Positions 54,286 through 63,835 are shown, counted from the first letter of the stretch. The stretch: DNA of 64,000 nt from Oscillospiraceae bacterium (GCA_015067715.1 SVLY01000003.1:1-64000); one strand, 5' to 3'. The notes: a model not told the origin generated them from the sequence alone. Numbers and translations are program-made.

Positions 54286-56436
54286 ATGTACAGCTTTAAA
54301 ATAAAGGACGAGCCCTTTGCGGTGGGCTATCTCTCCTGCGAAAGCGAAAGCATTTACGTTCGCACGGGCACGGGCGTTTTGGAGACCGTGCGCCATGGAA
54401 AAATATACTTCGATAAGGACACCGGCTTTGCCTCTCTCGATCTTGGGGGAATGGCCTGCCGCAACACCTGGCAGGCAGGGCAGAGTCCCGACCTTGGGCG
54501 GCTGGAGCAAAAGGCTTTGGCCAACCCGGAAACGGCGGAGGACTACCGCTATATCGCCCGGGAAATGGCAAAGGTGGATCTGAACGCCATTGAAAGGCAC
54601 TTCACCGAAAACCAGCGGGACATAATAATCTCCTCCTCGGGCTGGGGCGGAACCTGGGGCGGTCACAGCGTTCCAAACCTTTTCCACTTTGCCCTTTTGG
54701 GAACGGAAGCTCTCCGGGAAAAGGTCGCCCGCTGCGCCGCAGAAAACCCGGGCTCTGCAGATTTTTACCGGGGACTTGAACTGGCACTGGATGCAATCGA
54801 GCTCCTCGCCGACCGCATTTGCGCATCCGCCCGGGAGGAGCTTGAAAAGACCGGGGACAAAAAGCTGGAAAGGCTGATACGCACCTTTTCGGAGTGCCCC
54901 CGCAGGCCTGCCGTCACCTTTGAAGAGGCCCTCTGCGTTTACCAGATGGTCTATAATCTCGACGGCCCGGACTCCCCGGGACATTTCGACCAGTATATGT
55001 ACGGCTTCTGGAAAAACTCGGACTACGCCCCCTCACGCCAGGCGCTGGAGGACATTTGGGTCTATTTCCACAAGACGAGAACCTGGAATCTGTGCATTTC
55101 CGGCTCGGACGAAAACTGGAACGACCTTTCAAACGACCTCACCTACGAAATTCTGGACGTCGCCCGGAAATTCCGCTTCCAGACCCCAAACCTCACCATG
55201 CGGTGTCACAGAAACACCCCGGAAGCCCTCTACGCCGCCGCCGCAAAGACCCTTGCCACAGGCATCGGAATGCCGGCGCTCTACAACGACGAGGTTGTCT
55301 GTCCCGCCCTTGAGAGCCTTGGCATTCCCCCAAAGGACTCCCACCTCTACGTTATGAACGGCTGTAACCAGATAGATATCCAGGGCAAATCCCACATGGG
55401 ACTTGAGGACGGCGAGGTGAACCTTGCCCTTGCTCTGAGCTACGCCCTCACAAACGGCTACAACAAGCGCTACGACAGGGTCATCGGCCTTGAGACCGGC
55501 GTGGCTGAGAGCTTTGACACCTTTGAAAAGTTCTACGCCGCCGTAAAGGCGCAGATCGCCCACCTTTGCGACCAGGTCTGCGCCAGCGCAAACACCGCCC
55601 AGGAGATGGTCGCCGCACGCTCGGCAAACCTTTTCCGCTCACTTTGCATAGAGGGCTGTGTTGAAAAAGGCCTGGACCACAAAAACCGCGGACCCCTCTA
55701 CGGCCACGGTCAGATCCTTTGGGAGGGAGGCGCCGAGCTTTACGACTCGCTTGCCAACATCAAACGCTACGTTTATGAGCAGAAAAAGTACACTCTCGCC
55801 CAGGTACGTGATGCCATTCTTTCGGATTTCGCCGGTCAGGAGGAAATGTACGCCGATTTCAAGCGCTCGGGGCTGAACTTTGGAAACGACGACCCCTACG
55901 TGGACGGGTTTGCCCGGGAGACCATGGACGAATTCAACCGCTATCTGCGAAAGAAAAAGACCTGGCGGGGCGGTTTTTACTCCGGCGGATGCTCGCCCTT
56001 TAACCGCGCCGCAGACTACGGCCGCCAGACCGGCGCTCTGCCCAACGGCAAGCTCTCCACGGAGACCATGTTTGCCGACTCCATCGGCGCCACCCCGGGA
56101 CGGGACGTGAAGGGCCCCACGGCTCTGCTGAACTCCTGCCTCGCATTTGATCACAGCCTTGCCGGAAGCGGGTTTATTCTGAACCTGAAATTCGAACGGG
56201 GGCTTTTTGAGAGCGAAAAGGGTCAGGCAGGCTTTATTGCCCTGTGGAAGACCTATTTTGCCCGGGGCGGCCAGCAGCTTTCCGTCACCGTTGCCGACCG
56301 CGCGATCCTTCTCGCCGCCAAAGCCGACCCCGACGCCCACAGAGACCTCATCGTCCGCGTGGGAGGCTACAGCGAGTATTTTGTAAACCTGTCAGCCGAG
56401 CTTCAGGAAAACATCATCGCAAGAACGGGATATTGA
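54286..56436 (+). CDS. glycyl radical enzyme (PFL-like) with atypical active site
   Basis: 716 residues from ATG 54286 (GGCGGTGAG upstream). The C-terminal glycyl radical motif is RVGGYSEYF, with Gly694 as the radical site, and the thiyl Cys is Cys360 in MNGCNQIDIQG. In dehydratases and lyases of this family the Cys is followed by x-Glu (GCVE); here Gln362 replaces that Glu. The middle part keeps GHGQILWEGGAELYDSLANI. Glycyl radical enzymes act without oxygen on alcohols, amines or acyl groups after activation by a radical SAM enzyme; none is encoded nearby. Substrate class is unknown and may be new. Confidence 0.85.
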   Translation: MYSFKIKDEPFAVGYLSCESESIYVRTGTGVLETVRHGKIYFDKDTGFASLDLGGMACRNTWQAGQSPDLGRLEQKALANPETAEDYRYIAREMAKVDLNAIERHFTENQRDIIISSSGWGGTWGGHSVPNLFHFALLGTEALREKVARCAAENPGSADFYRGLELALDAIELLADRICASAREELEKTGDKKLERLIRTFSECPRRPAVTFEEALCVYQMVYNLDGPDSPGHFDQYMYGFWKNSDYAPSRQALEDIWVYFHKTRTWNLCISGSDENWNDLSNDLTYEILDVARKFRFQTPNLTMRCHRNTPEALYAAAAKTLATGIGMPALYNDEVVCPALESLGIPPKDSHLYVMNGCNQIDIQGKSHMGLEDGEVNLALALSYALTNGYNKRYDRVIGLETGVAESFDTFEKFYAAVKAQIAHLCDQVCASANTAQEMVAARSANLFRSLCIEGCVEKGLDHKNRGPLYGHGQILWEGGAELYDSLANIKRYVYEQKKYTLAQVRDAILSDFAGQEEMYADFKRSGLNFGNDDPYVDGFARETMDEFNRYLRKKKTWRGGFYSGGCSPFNRAADYGRQTGALPNGKLSTETMFADSIGATPGRDVKGPTALLNSCLAFDHSLAGSGFILNLKFERGLFESEKGQAGFIALWKTYFARGGQQLSVTVADRAILLAAKADPDAHRDLIVRVGGYSEYFVNLSAELQENIIARTGY

Positions 56437-56450
56437 TTCTCCCCGACACA

Positions 56451-56868
56451 AAAAAGCTCCCTTTTTATGGCGTAATGTCCTTATGGGACATTACGCCAAC
56501 GAAATAAATCCCTCACGGGATTTATGAAATATCCTATGGATATGAAATATTGCTTCGCAATGTGAAATACGCTGCGGCGTATCGGGATTTATTTCATTTC
56601 ACGTTCGGGCGCAGTCCGAATATTTCACAATTCTCGAAGAGAATTATTTCACATTTTGCGTCAGCAAAATATTTCAATAAAAAGAAAGAGAAGGAACAAC
56701 CGATAGGTTGAGCCTTCTCTTTTTCTGTTGCAAGTGGGTTCGGGCAACTGCCCGACTGCATTTGTGCATACAAATGCGATGCCGGTTCTTTTCAGCAGAA
56801 ATGATAGAAAACGGTGCTTTCTAAAATTCTCCGTTAAGAACACAATCCTATCCAAAAGGGAGCTTTTT
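56451..56868. repeat. long palindrome-array element B inside terminator arms
   Basis: Perfect 15-base outer arms aaaaagctccctttt (56451-56465) and 56854-56868 look like a bidirectional terminator between convergent genes. Inside are a head hairpin GGCGTAATGTCC (56469-56480) with its partner (56486-56497), GAAAT-led then ATTTC-ended hairpins (56501 to about 56676), an AGAAAGAGAAGG stem with CCTTCTCTTTTTCT, and a 3' domain with GGGCAACTGCCC, GCATTTGT/ACAAATGC and TTCTCCGTTAAGAAC. This matches element A step by step. No gene is present. Confidence 0.8.
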
Positions 56869-56873
56869 ATTCT

Positions 56874-58508
56874 TCAGGAAACGATCTCGATCTCAACGCC
56901 CTCCGGGGCGGAGTATTCGGTCTTTATGCCGTCGGGAGTGGCGGTATGGCTTACGTTGACGACGCCGTGGGGTGTGGGGTAGGTGCCACGGGCGAAGGTC
57001 ATGCCGCAGAGATCGGGGCGAAGAATGAGCTTTTTACAGCCGGGCTCGGCAATTGTAATGCCCAGCACGGTTTCTGCCAGAAACGCCGTGACCGCGGAGG
57101 ACCAGCCGTGGCAAAGGCTGTGGCGCAGGCCAATATAGCAGAAGGCGCCGTTGTCCCCATGGATATCGCTCTTGCCCTCGGGCACGGGAGCGTCGATGGG
57201 CGCGGCGTTTTCCATCCAGTCGATGTTGAAATCCTCCCAGAAGGTGGTTGCGCCCATGGAGAGCATTGCGCCGTAGTATTCCTTGAGCACCTCAATTGCC
57301 CCGGGGGCGTCGGCCCGGGCGGCAACGGTGAAGAGGTAGTAGCTCATAAAGGTGGAAAAGCCCTTTGCGCCGCCGGAAAGGATGTTTTTACCGGCGGTGA
57401 CCGTGTCGCTCCAGCCCGAAAGGGCGGCAAAGGCCTCGACCTGCTTTGCGCCGTGGGTGTCGAGCGCCGTTGCGCAGATAAGCTCTGCCTTGGCAAGACA
57501 ATCCCCGGCCAGCATCACGTCTCCGCAGACCCCGGCGAGAAGCGAGGTCTTTCTCAGGCACAGCGCCATAAGGGCTCTGGTGCCTGCCTTTTCCCACGGG
57601 GTCTCGTGGCTGGGCCAGTCCAGGAAATAGCCCGGGAGGTGATCCTCGCCTGTTTCGTCCACAAGGGCTTCTATCTTTCGGGCAAGCTCAAGGGCGTATT
57701 CCCGGTTTTTCTCAAGGAAGGCCGTGCTTCCGGTGTAAAAATACCAGTCCCAGACCATTATCAGCCACCAGAGAGAGTAAGAGGGCATACCGTTCATCCA
57801 GCCGGAAAGAGGCGTCTGGTCCCGCATAAAGTCAAGGCTGTCCTCGAAGACCTGCTGAGGGCCGAAAACCGTGCGGACGGTGAGCATTTCGGGGTGCATA
57901 TCTCCAACCCAGACCAGCCTGTCACGCTTTATGCCGTCCCAGATAAACTGCTGCATACAGTTGCGGCAGGTGTAGGCGGCAGTGGAGTAGATGCGGTTGA
58001 GAAGCTCGCTGTCGCACTCGAAGCTTCCGAGATAGGGAATGTCCCGGACGATCTCAACGGCGGAGAGCGCCTTTATGCGAAGAGAGGAATTCGGCTCCTC
58101 AAGAATTATGCGCACGAAGCGAAAGCCGCTTTCGGGGTAGGTCATGTCGCTGAAGGGGCAGATAAAGGTCTCGAAATCCCGGATGGCGTGGTCGTTGGTG
58201 GCACCCTTTTCGCCCACGGTGCTCATGGTCTCGGAGACGCTCTCTCCCAGCACGATGCGAACCTTTACGTTTTTCATTCCGGAGGTAACGTGGGTGAGCA
58301 GTCTTGGGGAGCCGTTAAGCTCTCTGCCAAAGTCCAAAATCACCTCTGCCTTTTCGCCGCTTTCGCCGTTTGAAAGCAGGGTGCAGGCAGGCTCGTCGGT
58401 GGTTATCTGAAGGGGCTTTTGGCTGAGCAAAAGCTCAGCGCCGGAAACCTCTCCCCGGGTGAGCACTACCTTCGAGGGGAAAAGGTCGTATCTTTTTCTC
58501 TGATCCAT
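56874..58508 (-). CDS. GH78-like alpha-L-rhamnosidase family protein
   Basis: 544 residues. A beta-sandwich N-terminus (about 1-155) leads to an (alpha/alpha)6 barrel. The catalytic loop reads DGIKRDRLVWVGDMHPE from Asp191. In characterised GH78 enzymes the pattern is DCPxRExRLGWxGD-like, with Asp, Glu and Asp in set positions; here the middle residue is Asp196, with Asp191 and Asp203 kept. Activity on rhamnosides is plausible but unproven. No signal peptide. It lies 30 bases after a nucleotidyltransferase gene on the same strand. Confidence 0.82.
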   Translation of the reverse strand: MDQRKRYDLFPSKVVLTRGEVSGAELLLSQKPLQITTDEPACTLLSNGESGEKAEVILDFGRELNGSPRLLTHVTSGMKNVKVRIVLGESVSETMSTVGEKGATNDHAIRDFETFICPFSDMTYPESGFRFVRIILEEPNSSLRIKALSAVEIVRDIPYLGSFECDSELLNRIYSTAAYTCRNCMQQFIWDGIKRDRLVWVGDMHPEMLTVRTVFGPQQVFEDSLDFMRDQTPLSGWMNGMPSYSLWWLIMVWDWYFYTGSTAFLEKNREYALELARKIEALVDETGEDHLPGYFLDWPSHETPWEKAGTRALMALCLRKTSLLAGVCGDVMLAGDCLAKAELICATALDTHGAKQVEAFAALSGWSDTVTAGKNILSGGAKGFSTFMSYYLFTVAARADAPGAIEVLKEYYGAMLSMGATTFWEDFNIDWMENAAPIDAPVPEGKSDIHGDNGAFCYIGLRHSLCHGWSSAVTAFLAETVLGITIAEPGCKKLILRPDLCGMTFARGTYPTPHGVVNVSHTATPDGIKTEYSAPEGVEIEIVS

Positions 58509-58537
58509 ATATCTTTCGTCCCTTTGCGTCCGATTTA

Positions 58538-59425
58538 TTATGCCTTGCCGTTGAGCCGGGCAGAGTAGACTCCCGCCCGGTGGAGGGCGGCGAGCTTTTC
58601 CGCAACGGCAGGTCGGTCCTCCCGGTAGGTCACACCAAACCAGCTCCCCGCGGTGGGCCGCAGGAGTATCTCCAGCCGGTCAAGGGCCAGCATTCTGTTT
58701 ACGAAAACGGGAATGGGAAGCTCCTCGTTGTTTTTGCCGCCGTCGGTGGCGGCAAGGAATTCGGCAAAGCCGCGTTCAAGGTCACCGAAGATCTCCGGGC
58801 AGAAGCACCACATATTCATGGAGACCTGGGCGTCGGGGTCAAGCACCTCTCCGGAGACCGTGTCCACGATAGTGCCGTCGGGGTTCAGGCCGATTTTGGT
58901 GAGCTCTCTCACAGCGGTGAGTCTGCCGTTGCTGTTTTCAAATATTGCCCGGGCGACGGTGCCGTTGGGGCTGACGGTGTTTTTCAGCAGATAGGGCACG
59001 GAAACGCATTTGCCCTTTTCTCCGGCGATGTCGCAAAGCCCCCGGTAAGCCGCTCCAAAGGCCTCAGGCCCGTAATAATCGTCCGCATTGATCACCGCAA
59101 AGGGCTCCGCCACACAGGGCTTTGCGCACAAAAGGGCGTGGACGGTGCCGTAGGGCTTGGTTCTTCCGTGGGGCGCACCCTCCATGCTCTGGACGGCGTA
59201 TTTTATCTCCACGCCCAGCTCAAGCCTCGACCGGCAGAACTCGTCCATCCAGGGGCGCATATCCTCTTTGATTATGAACACGAGCTTGGAAAAGCCCGCC
59301 CTCACGGCGTCGTGAATGGCATACTCCATGAGTATCTCCCCGTTGGGGCCCACTCCGTCCAGCTGTTTACAGCCGCCGTACCTTTTTCCGAGACCTGCCG
59401 CCATGAGCACAAGTGACGCTTTCAT
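58538..59425 (-). CDS. sugar nucleotidyltransferase-like protein (paralog of 61882-62802)
   Basis: 295 residues from ATG 59425 with GGAGG 12 bases upstream; the frame to 59497 covers the promoter. The N-terminus LVLMAAGLGKRYGGCKQLDG is the NTP-binding loop of the NTP_transferase family, followed by the Asp pair in INADDYYG. Such enzymes join NTP with a sugar phosphate or similar substrate. The substrate is not known. Operon with the GH78-like gene. A paralog lies 2.5 kb away. Confidence 0.82.
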   Translation of the reverse strand: MKASLVLMAAGLGKRYGGCKQLDGVGPNGEILMEYAIHDAVRAGFSKLVFIIKEDMRPWMDEFCRSRLELGVEIKYAVQSMEGAPHGRTKPYGTVHALLCAKPCVAEPFAVINADDYYGPEAFGAAYRGLCDIAGEKGKCVSVPYLLKNTVSPNGTVARAIFENSNGRLTAVRELTKIGLNPDGTIVDTVSGEVLDPDAQVSMNMWCFCPEIFGDLERGFAEFLAATDGGKNNEELPIPVFVNRMLALDRLEILLRPTAGSWFGVTYREDRPAVAEKLAALHRAGVYSARLNGKA

Positions 59426-59467
59426 AAAAAAACAAAGCCTCCGCTGAATCTGGTAATCACTAAGACA

Positions 59468-59496
59468 ATTATAACAGATAGCAAAGGCTTTGTCCA
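59468..59496 (-). promoter_or_regulatory. promoter of nucleotidyltransferase/GH78-like operon
   Basis: Minus strand TGGACA (59496-59491), 17-base spacer, TATAAT (59473-59468). Confidence 0.7.
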
Positions 59497-59555
59497 CCGA
59501 TTTGAAATTATTTCGGCTTTTTTATCCGCAAAAAAGACCCCGCAATGCCGGAAGC

Positions 59556-60623
59556 TTATTCAAGAGAGATCTCCTTCTTAAGGGCGGCAGACTGATAGAG
59601 GTAGTCCAGCAGCTTGGCGCTTTCAAGTATATTGTCGATATGGCTGCGGTTCTTAACGCCGGAGTCGATCTCCTCCAGGAATGCGACGTCCTCGCAAAGG
59701 TACATATTGGGGATCTCGTAGTCGGGGGCTTCGGTCTCTAAGGTCTCGCCGTTGTAGAACTCAAAGTGTCCGCAATAGTCCAGCCTTGCGCCGCCCTTGT
59801 CTCCCAAAAAGTCCACGAACATATCACGCTTGTTAATATTCTGGGCCCAGGCGCCGTTGAAGGAGATGCTGGCCTTGTCGGTGCGGACGTAGCCGGTGAC
59901 GAAGTCCTCGACGTCGTTGGTGCCGTTTTCAACGTCGGAGGTATCCTCCGCCCACATACTTTCGTAGCGGTAGGACTTCATGTCCTTCGCCATTTCGCTG
60001 TAGGTGTCGCAGGTGAGATTTTCTATCTTTGCGCCGCCGAGAATGTAGAGAATAAGGTCCAGGAAGTGAACGCCCCAGTCGATGAGAGCGCCGCCGCCGG
60101 ACTGGGTCTTGGTGGTAAATGCGCCGCCAAGGCCGGGAATGGCGCGGAAGGAGCGGAAAGAGCAGTAAACGTGGTAGATATTTCCAAAGCGGCCCTCGCG
60201 CACCATCTGCTCGAGCATTTCAACGGAGCGGTGGAAGCGGTTGCAGACGCCGATGTTCAGCATCAGCCCCCGGGAGTTTGCAGCCTCGGCCATTTCGCAG
60301 GACAGGGCGTAGTTTACGGTGATGGGCTTTTCGCAGAAAACGTTCTTGCCCGCCTTCAGCGCGTCCATGGTAACGGTGTAGTGGGCGTAGTTGGGAGTGA
60401 GAACGTATACGGTGTCCACCTCGGGGTCGGAAAAGGCGACGTTGTAGTCCGTGATAACGTTTTCAACCTTTTCGGGATATTTCTCCTTAAAACTCCGGGC
60501 TTTTTCCTCTATAAGGTCACAGGCGTATTTAATGCGAACCTCGGGTATCTGTGTAAGGGCGGGAAAATGGGCGTCTCCGGCGATCCGGCCGCAGCCGACG
60601 ATGGCGATAACGTGTTCTTTCAT
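59556..60623 (-). CDS. Gfo/Idh/MocA-family oxidoreductase
   Basis: 355 residues. A Rossmann domain with GCGRIAG (10-16) and the catalytic Lys99 in the CEKPIT motif is followed by the alpha/beta substrate domain, with GGGALIDWGVHFLDLI and its conserved Asp and His. These enzymes oxidise or reduce sugars and inositols with NAD(P). The exact sugar cannot be read. It has its own promoter at 60659-60687. The neighbours point to carbohydrate use. Confidence 0.9.
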   Translation of the reverse strand: MKEHVIAIVGCGRIAGDAHFPALTQIPEVRIKYACDLIEEKARSFKEKYPEKVENVITDYNVAFSDPEVDTVYVLTPNYAHYTVTMDALKAGKNVFCEKPITVNYALSCEMAEAANSRGLMLNIGVCNRFHRSVEMLEQMVREGRFGNIYHVYCSFRSFRAIPGLGGAFTTKTQSGGGALIDWGVHFLDLILYILGGAKIENLTCDTYSEMAKDMKSYRYESMWAEDTSDVENGTNDVEDFVTGYVRTDKASISFNGAWAQNINKRDMFVDFLGDKGGARLDYCGHFEFYNGETLETEAPDYEIPNMYLCEDVAFLEEIDSGVKNRSHIDNILESAKLLDYLYQSAALKKEISLE

Positions 60624-60658
60624 GGATAACGGTCTTCCTTTCGCATATTTTCGGTTCT

Positions 60659-60687
60659 ATTATATATCCTCCGCCCCCATTTTTCAA
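60659..60687 (-). promoter_or_regulatory. promoter of Gfo/Idh/MocA gene
   Basis: Minus strand TTGAAA (60687-60682), 17-base spacer, TATAAT (60664-60659). Confidence 0.75.
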
Positions 60688-60695
60688 GCCGCTTT

Positions 60696-61748
60696 TCAGC
60701 TTTTCACAAAATAATCCGAAAGCTCCGTGCCGGGGTAGTAGTGGGAGAGTATCTGCTCCCAGCTTTTGCCCTCTTCGGCCATGGCCCGGGCGCCGTATTG
60801 ACTCATGCCCACCCCGTGGCCGTAGCCACGGACGTCGAAACGGATGAGATCCGTGCCCTCTTCCACGGCAAAGCAGGTGCTTTTCAGGCCGCAAAGGGCG
60901 CGGATCTCGCTCCCGGAGACCCATTCTCCTCCCACCTGCACCCTTTCCACGTAGCCCCCGTCGGAAAGCTCTGCCGCACCGAACCAGAACGCCCCGGAGA
61001 GATCCGCTCCCGGGTGGGAGGAGCGTATTGCCGCGGCGAAGGCCTGTTTTTCAACGTAGACCTCGCTGGACCAGGCGGAAAAGTCCTTTTCCCCCACCGG
61101 GCTGGGCACGCTGACCAGATATTCCACGTTTCCGCCCCAGACGGATGCGGCAGAGGCGGTGCGCCCGGCGCTGGATGCGTGGAACACCGCCAGAATGGGC
61201 TCGCCCTCAAAGGTAAGCACCTGTCCCGCCGTCTGCTCTGCGGCGGCTTCGATCCGGCCATACCAGCTCTCCCCGTTTTCTCCCCACGAGGCGACGAGCT
61301 CATCTTTTCCGGCAACGGCGCAGCAATGGCCGGGGTCGTCACAGACGGCGGCACCGGGGTGAGCCTCCACCGGACGGGAAAGACGGTAGGCGATATAGGT
61401 TCTGGCGGCAACTGCCTGGGCCTTTAGGGCTTCCTCCGGAAAAAGCGCCGGCATTTCCGCGGCGGTCACCCGGCAGACCAGCTCCTCAAGGGGAAGAAAG
61501 ACCTCTTCGCCCCCGAGAAGAGCGCAGATAAGCTCCTCCTCCTTTTCCCCGGGCGCGTCAGAGACCGAAACCGGGGGCAGAGAGGAAGAAGACGTGACCG
61601 GTTCAGCGGAGGTCGTCTCCGTGACCTGTGATTGGAGCTCCGCGGCCGTATCCGGCGGAACGGGGGGCTTATTCAGCGAAACAAAGGCCATGGGCAGGGC
61701 AAAGACCGCAAGGATCGCGCCGGACAGTAAAAATAAGAGCTTTCTCAC
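60696..61748 (-). CDS. spoIID: stage II sporulation protein D
   Basis: 350 residues. An N-terminal membrane anchor (about 4-26) and a Ser/Thr/Pro-rich linker lead to the SpoIID domain. Glu98 in [20 protein letters not shown] matches the catalytic Glu of SpoIID, a lytic transglycosylase that removes septal peptidoglycan during engulfment. [11 protein letters not shown] and [17 protein letters not shown] complete the signature. This supports an endospore-forming lineage. A second, longer SpoIID-domain protein is at 17144. Confidence 0.9.
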   Translation of the reverse strand: MRKLLFLLSGAILAVFALPMAFVSLNKPPVPPDTAAELQSQVTETTSAEPVTSSSSLPPVSVSDAPGEKEEELICALLGGEEVFLPLEELVCRVTAAEMPALFPEEALKAQAVAARTYIAYRLSRPVEAHPGAAVCDDPGHCCAVAGKDELVASWGENGESWYGRIEAAAEQTAGQVLTFEGEPILAVFHASSAGRTASAASVWGGNVEYLVSVPSPVGEKDFSAWSSEVYVEKQAFAAAIRSSHPGADLSGAFWFGAAELSDGGYVERVQVGGEWVSGSEIRALCGLKSTCFAVEEGTDLIRFDVRGYGHGVGMSQYGARAMAEEGKSWEQILSHYYPGTELSDYFVKS

Positions 61749-61815
61749 AACTTGTCCCTCCGGGATATTTATTCATCGGTAAATCACTATGCCAGGTCTC
61801 GCGGGGATATTCGTA

Positions 61816-61844
61816 TTGCTTTCACCGGCGAAAAGTAGTATAAT
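61816..61844 (+). promoter_or_regulatory. promoter of nucleotidyltransferase-galE operon
   Basis: TTGCTT (61816-61821), 17-base spacer, TATAAT (61839-61844). Confidence 0.7.
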
Positions 61845-61881
61845 ATAAAGAGATAAAATCCCGGAAAATCGGAGGTCAACC

Positions 61882-62802
61882 ATGGAAAAAGTTAAAACCT
61901 CGCTGGTCGTCATGGCCGCCGGCATCGGCTCCCGTTTTGGGGGAGGAATTAAACAGCTTGAGCCCGTCGGTCCCAACGGCGAGATCATTATGGACTACTC
62001 CATCCACGATGCCCTTGCCGCAGGCTTTGACCGCGTTGTATTTATAATCCGCAGAGCCATTGAAAAGGACTTTAAGGAGATCATCGGAGACCGCATTTCA
62101 AAGGTCTGCGAGATCGCCTACGTCTATCAGGAAAACTCCGCCATCCCCGAGGGCATCGCCGTTCCCGATGGCCGCACGAAGCCCTACGGCACGGGTCACG
62201 CCGCCCTCTGCTGCAAGGGTGTTGTGAACGAGCCCTTTGCGATCATCAATGCGGACGATTACTACGGCCGGGAGTGCTTTAAGCTCATCCACGACTATCT
62301 CGTCTCCACCGCAGACAAAAAAGACCCCGTTTGCTTCTGCATGGCGGGCTTTTACGTTAAAAACACCCTCTCCGAAAACGGCGGTGTTTCCCGCGGGCTT
62401 TGCCAGGTCGACGAAAACGGCTTCCTTGCCGACGTAACCGAGACCCACAATATCGTCCCCAACGGGACGGGCGTTGCCGTTAAGACCGAAGAGGGACTTG
62501 TTGAGATATCCCCCGAGAGCTACGCTTCCATGAATATGTGGGGCCTTACCCCTGCTTTCTTCGACCGCACCGAGGCCGGATTTGAAGAATTCCTCAAAAA
62601 CCTTGGCAAGGACGATATTAAGAGCGAGTTTTATCTGCCCCGCGCCATCGATACCATGCTCAAAGAGGGACTTGCCACGGTAAAGGTCCTGCCCACGGAT
62701 GAAAAATGGTTCGGCGTTACCTACCGCGAGGATAAGCCGGGCGTTGTGGATGCCTTTAAAAAGCTCTATGCCACCGGAGTTTATTCCGGAAAGCTCTTTT
62801 AA
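61882..62802 (+). CDS. sugar nucleotidyltransferase-like protein
   Basis: 306 residues. SLVVMAAGIGSRFGGGIKQ is the nucleotide-binding loop, and INADDYYGRE carries the metal-binding Asp. The protein at 58538-59425 is a paralog with the same order of motifs (VGPNGEIIMDYSIHDA). It is 22 bases upstream of galE and shares its promoter, so a role in making or interconverting a nucleotide sugar is reasonable. Substrate and nucleotide are unknown. Confidence 0.83.
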   Translation: MEKVKTSLVVMAAGIGSRFGGGIKQLEPVGPNGEIIMDYSIHDALAAGFDRVVFIIRRAIEKDFKEIIGDRISKVCEIAYVYQENSAIPEGIAVPDGRTKPYGTGHAALCCKGVVNEPFAIINADDYYGRECFKLIHDYLVSTADKKDPVCFCMAGFYVKNTLSENGGVSRGLCQVDENGFLADVTETHNIVPNGTGVAVKTEEGLVEISPESYASMNMWGLTPAFFDRTEAGFEEFLKNLGKDDIKSEFYLPRAIDTMLKEGLATVKVLPTDEKWFGVTYREDKPGVVDAFKKLYATGVYSGKLF

Positions 62803-62824
62803 GAAAAGGAGATAGATTTAAAAA

Positions 62825-63835
62825 ATGAAAGTTCTTCTCACAGGCGGCGCCGGATATATCGGCTCCCATACTGCCGTTGAGCTCATCAACGCCGGCCACG
62901 AGGCCATTGTGGCAGATAATTTTGCAAACAGCTCCCCCGAAGCAACAAAGCGCGTGGAGCAGATAACCGGAAAGTCCGTTCCCCTCTACGAGCTGGACGT
63001 TTGCGACAAGGCCGCTTTGGAAAAGCTCTTTGCCGCCGAGCGCCCCGACGCGGTCATTCACCTTGCCGGTCTCAAGGCCGTTGGCGAGTCCGTTGCAAAG
63101 CCCGTGCTCTATTACCGCAACAATATCGACTCCACCCTGTCCCTGCTTGAGGTCATGGAGGAATACGGCTGCAACAGGCTGATCTTCAGCTCCTCCGCCA
63201 CGGTCTACGGCGCGCCGGACACCCTGCCCATCACCGAAGAGTCCAAAGCCGGCGGCTGCACCAACCCCTACGGCTGGACGAAATACATGATCGAGCGCAT
63301 TATCGAAGGCGCCGCCGTTGCAAACAAAAACCTCTCCGCCGTGCTTCTGCGCTATTTCAACCCCGTCGGCGCCCACGAAAGCGGACTTATCGGTGAAAAG
63401 CCCAACGGCATCCCCAACAACCTTATGCCCTATATCTGCAAGGTCGCCGGCGGCGAGCTTAAAGAGCTTTCCGTTTTCGGCAACGACTATAACACCCACG
63501 ACGGCACCGGCGTGAGAGACTATATCCACGTGGTCGACCTGGCAAAGGGTCACGTTGCCGCCCTTGGCTATTGCGCCGAAAACTCCGGCACCGAGATATT
63601 CAACCTTGGCACCGGCATCGGCTACAGCGTTCTGGACATGGTAAACGCCTTTGAAAGAGCAAACGGCGTTCCCGTTGCCCACCGCATCGCCCCCCGCCGC
63701 CCCGGCGACATCGACGCCTGCTACGCCGACCCCTCAAAGGCCGCCAGGCTTCTCGGCTGGAAGGCCGAAAAGAACCTGGACGATATGTGCCGCGACTCCT
63801 GGACCTGGCAGAAAAACTGCCTGGCAGGGAAGTGA
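62825..63835 (+). CDS. galE: UDP-glucose 4-epimerase
   Basis: 336 residues. The NAD loop GGAGYIGSH is at 7-15, the Ser in SSSATVYG near 124, and the Tyr-x3-Lys pair is Tyr149/Lys153 in NPYGWTKY. It interconverts UDP-glucose and UDP-galactose (or the GlcNAc forms). It ends an operon with a nucleotidyltransferase. A palindrome array and a terminator follow. Confidence 0.95.
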   Translation: MKVLLTGGAGYIGSHTAVELINAGHEAIVADNFANSSPEATKRVEQITGKSVPLYELDVCDKAALEKLFAAERPDAVIHLAGLKAVGESVAKPVLYYRNNIDSTLSLLEVMEEYGCNRLIFSSSATVYGAPDTLPITEESKAGGCTNPYGWTKYMIERIIEGAAVANKNLSAVLLRYFNPVGAHESGLIGEKPNGIPNNLMPYICKVAGGELKELSVFGNDYNTHDGTGVRDYIHVVDLAKGHVAALGYCAENSGTEIFNLGTGIGYSVLDMVNAFERANGVPVAHRIAPRRPGDIDACYADPSKAARLLGWKAEKNLDDMCRDSWTWQKNCLAGK

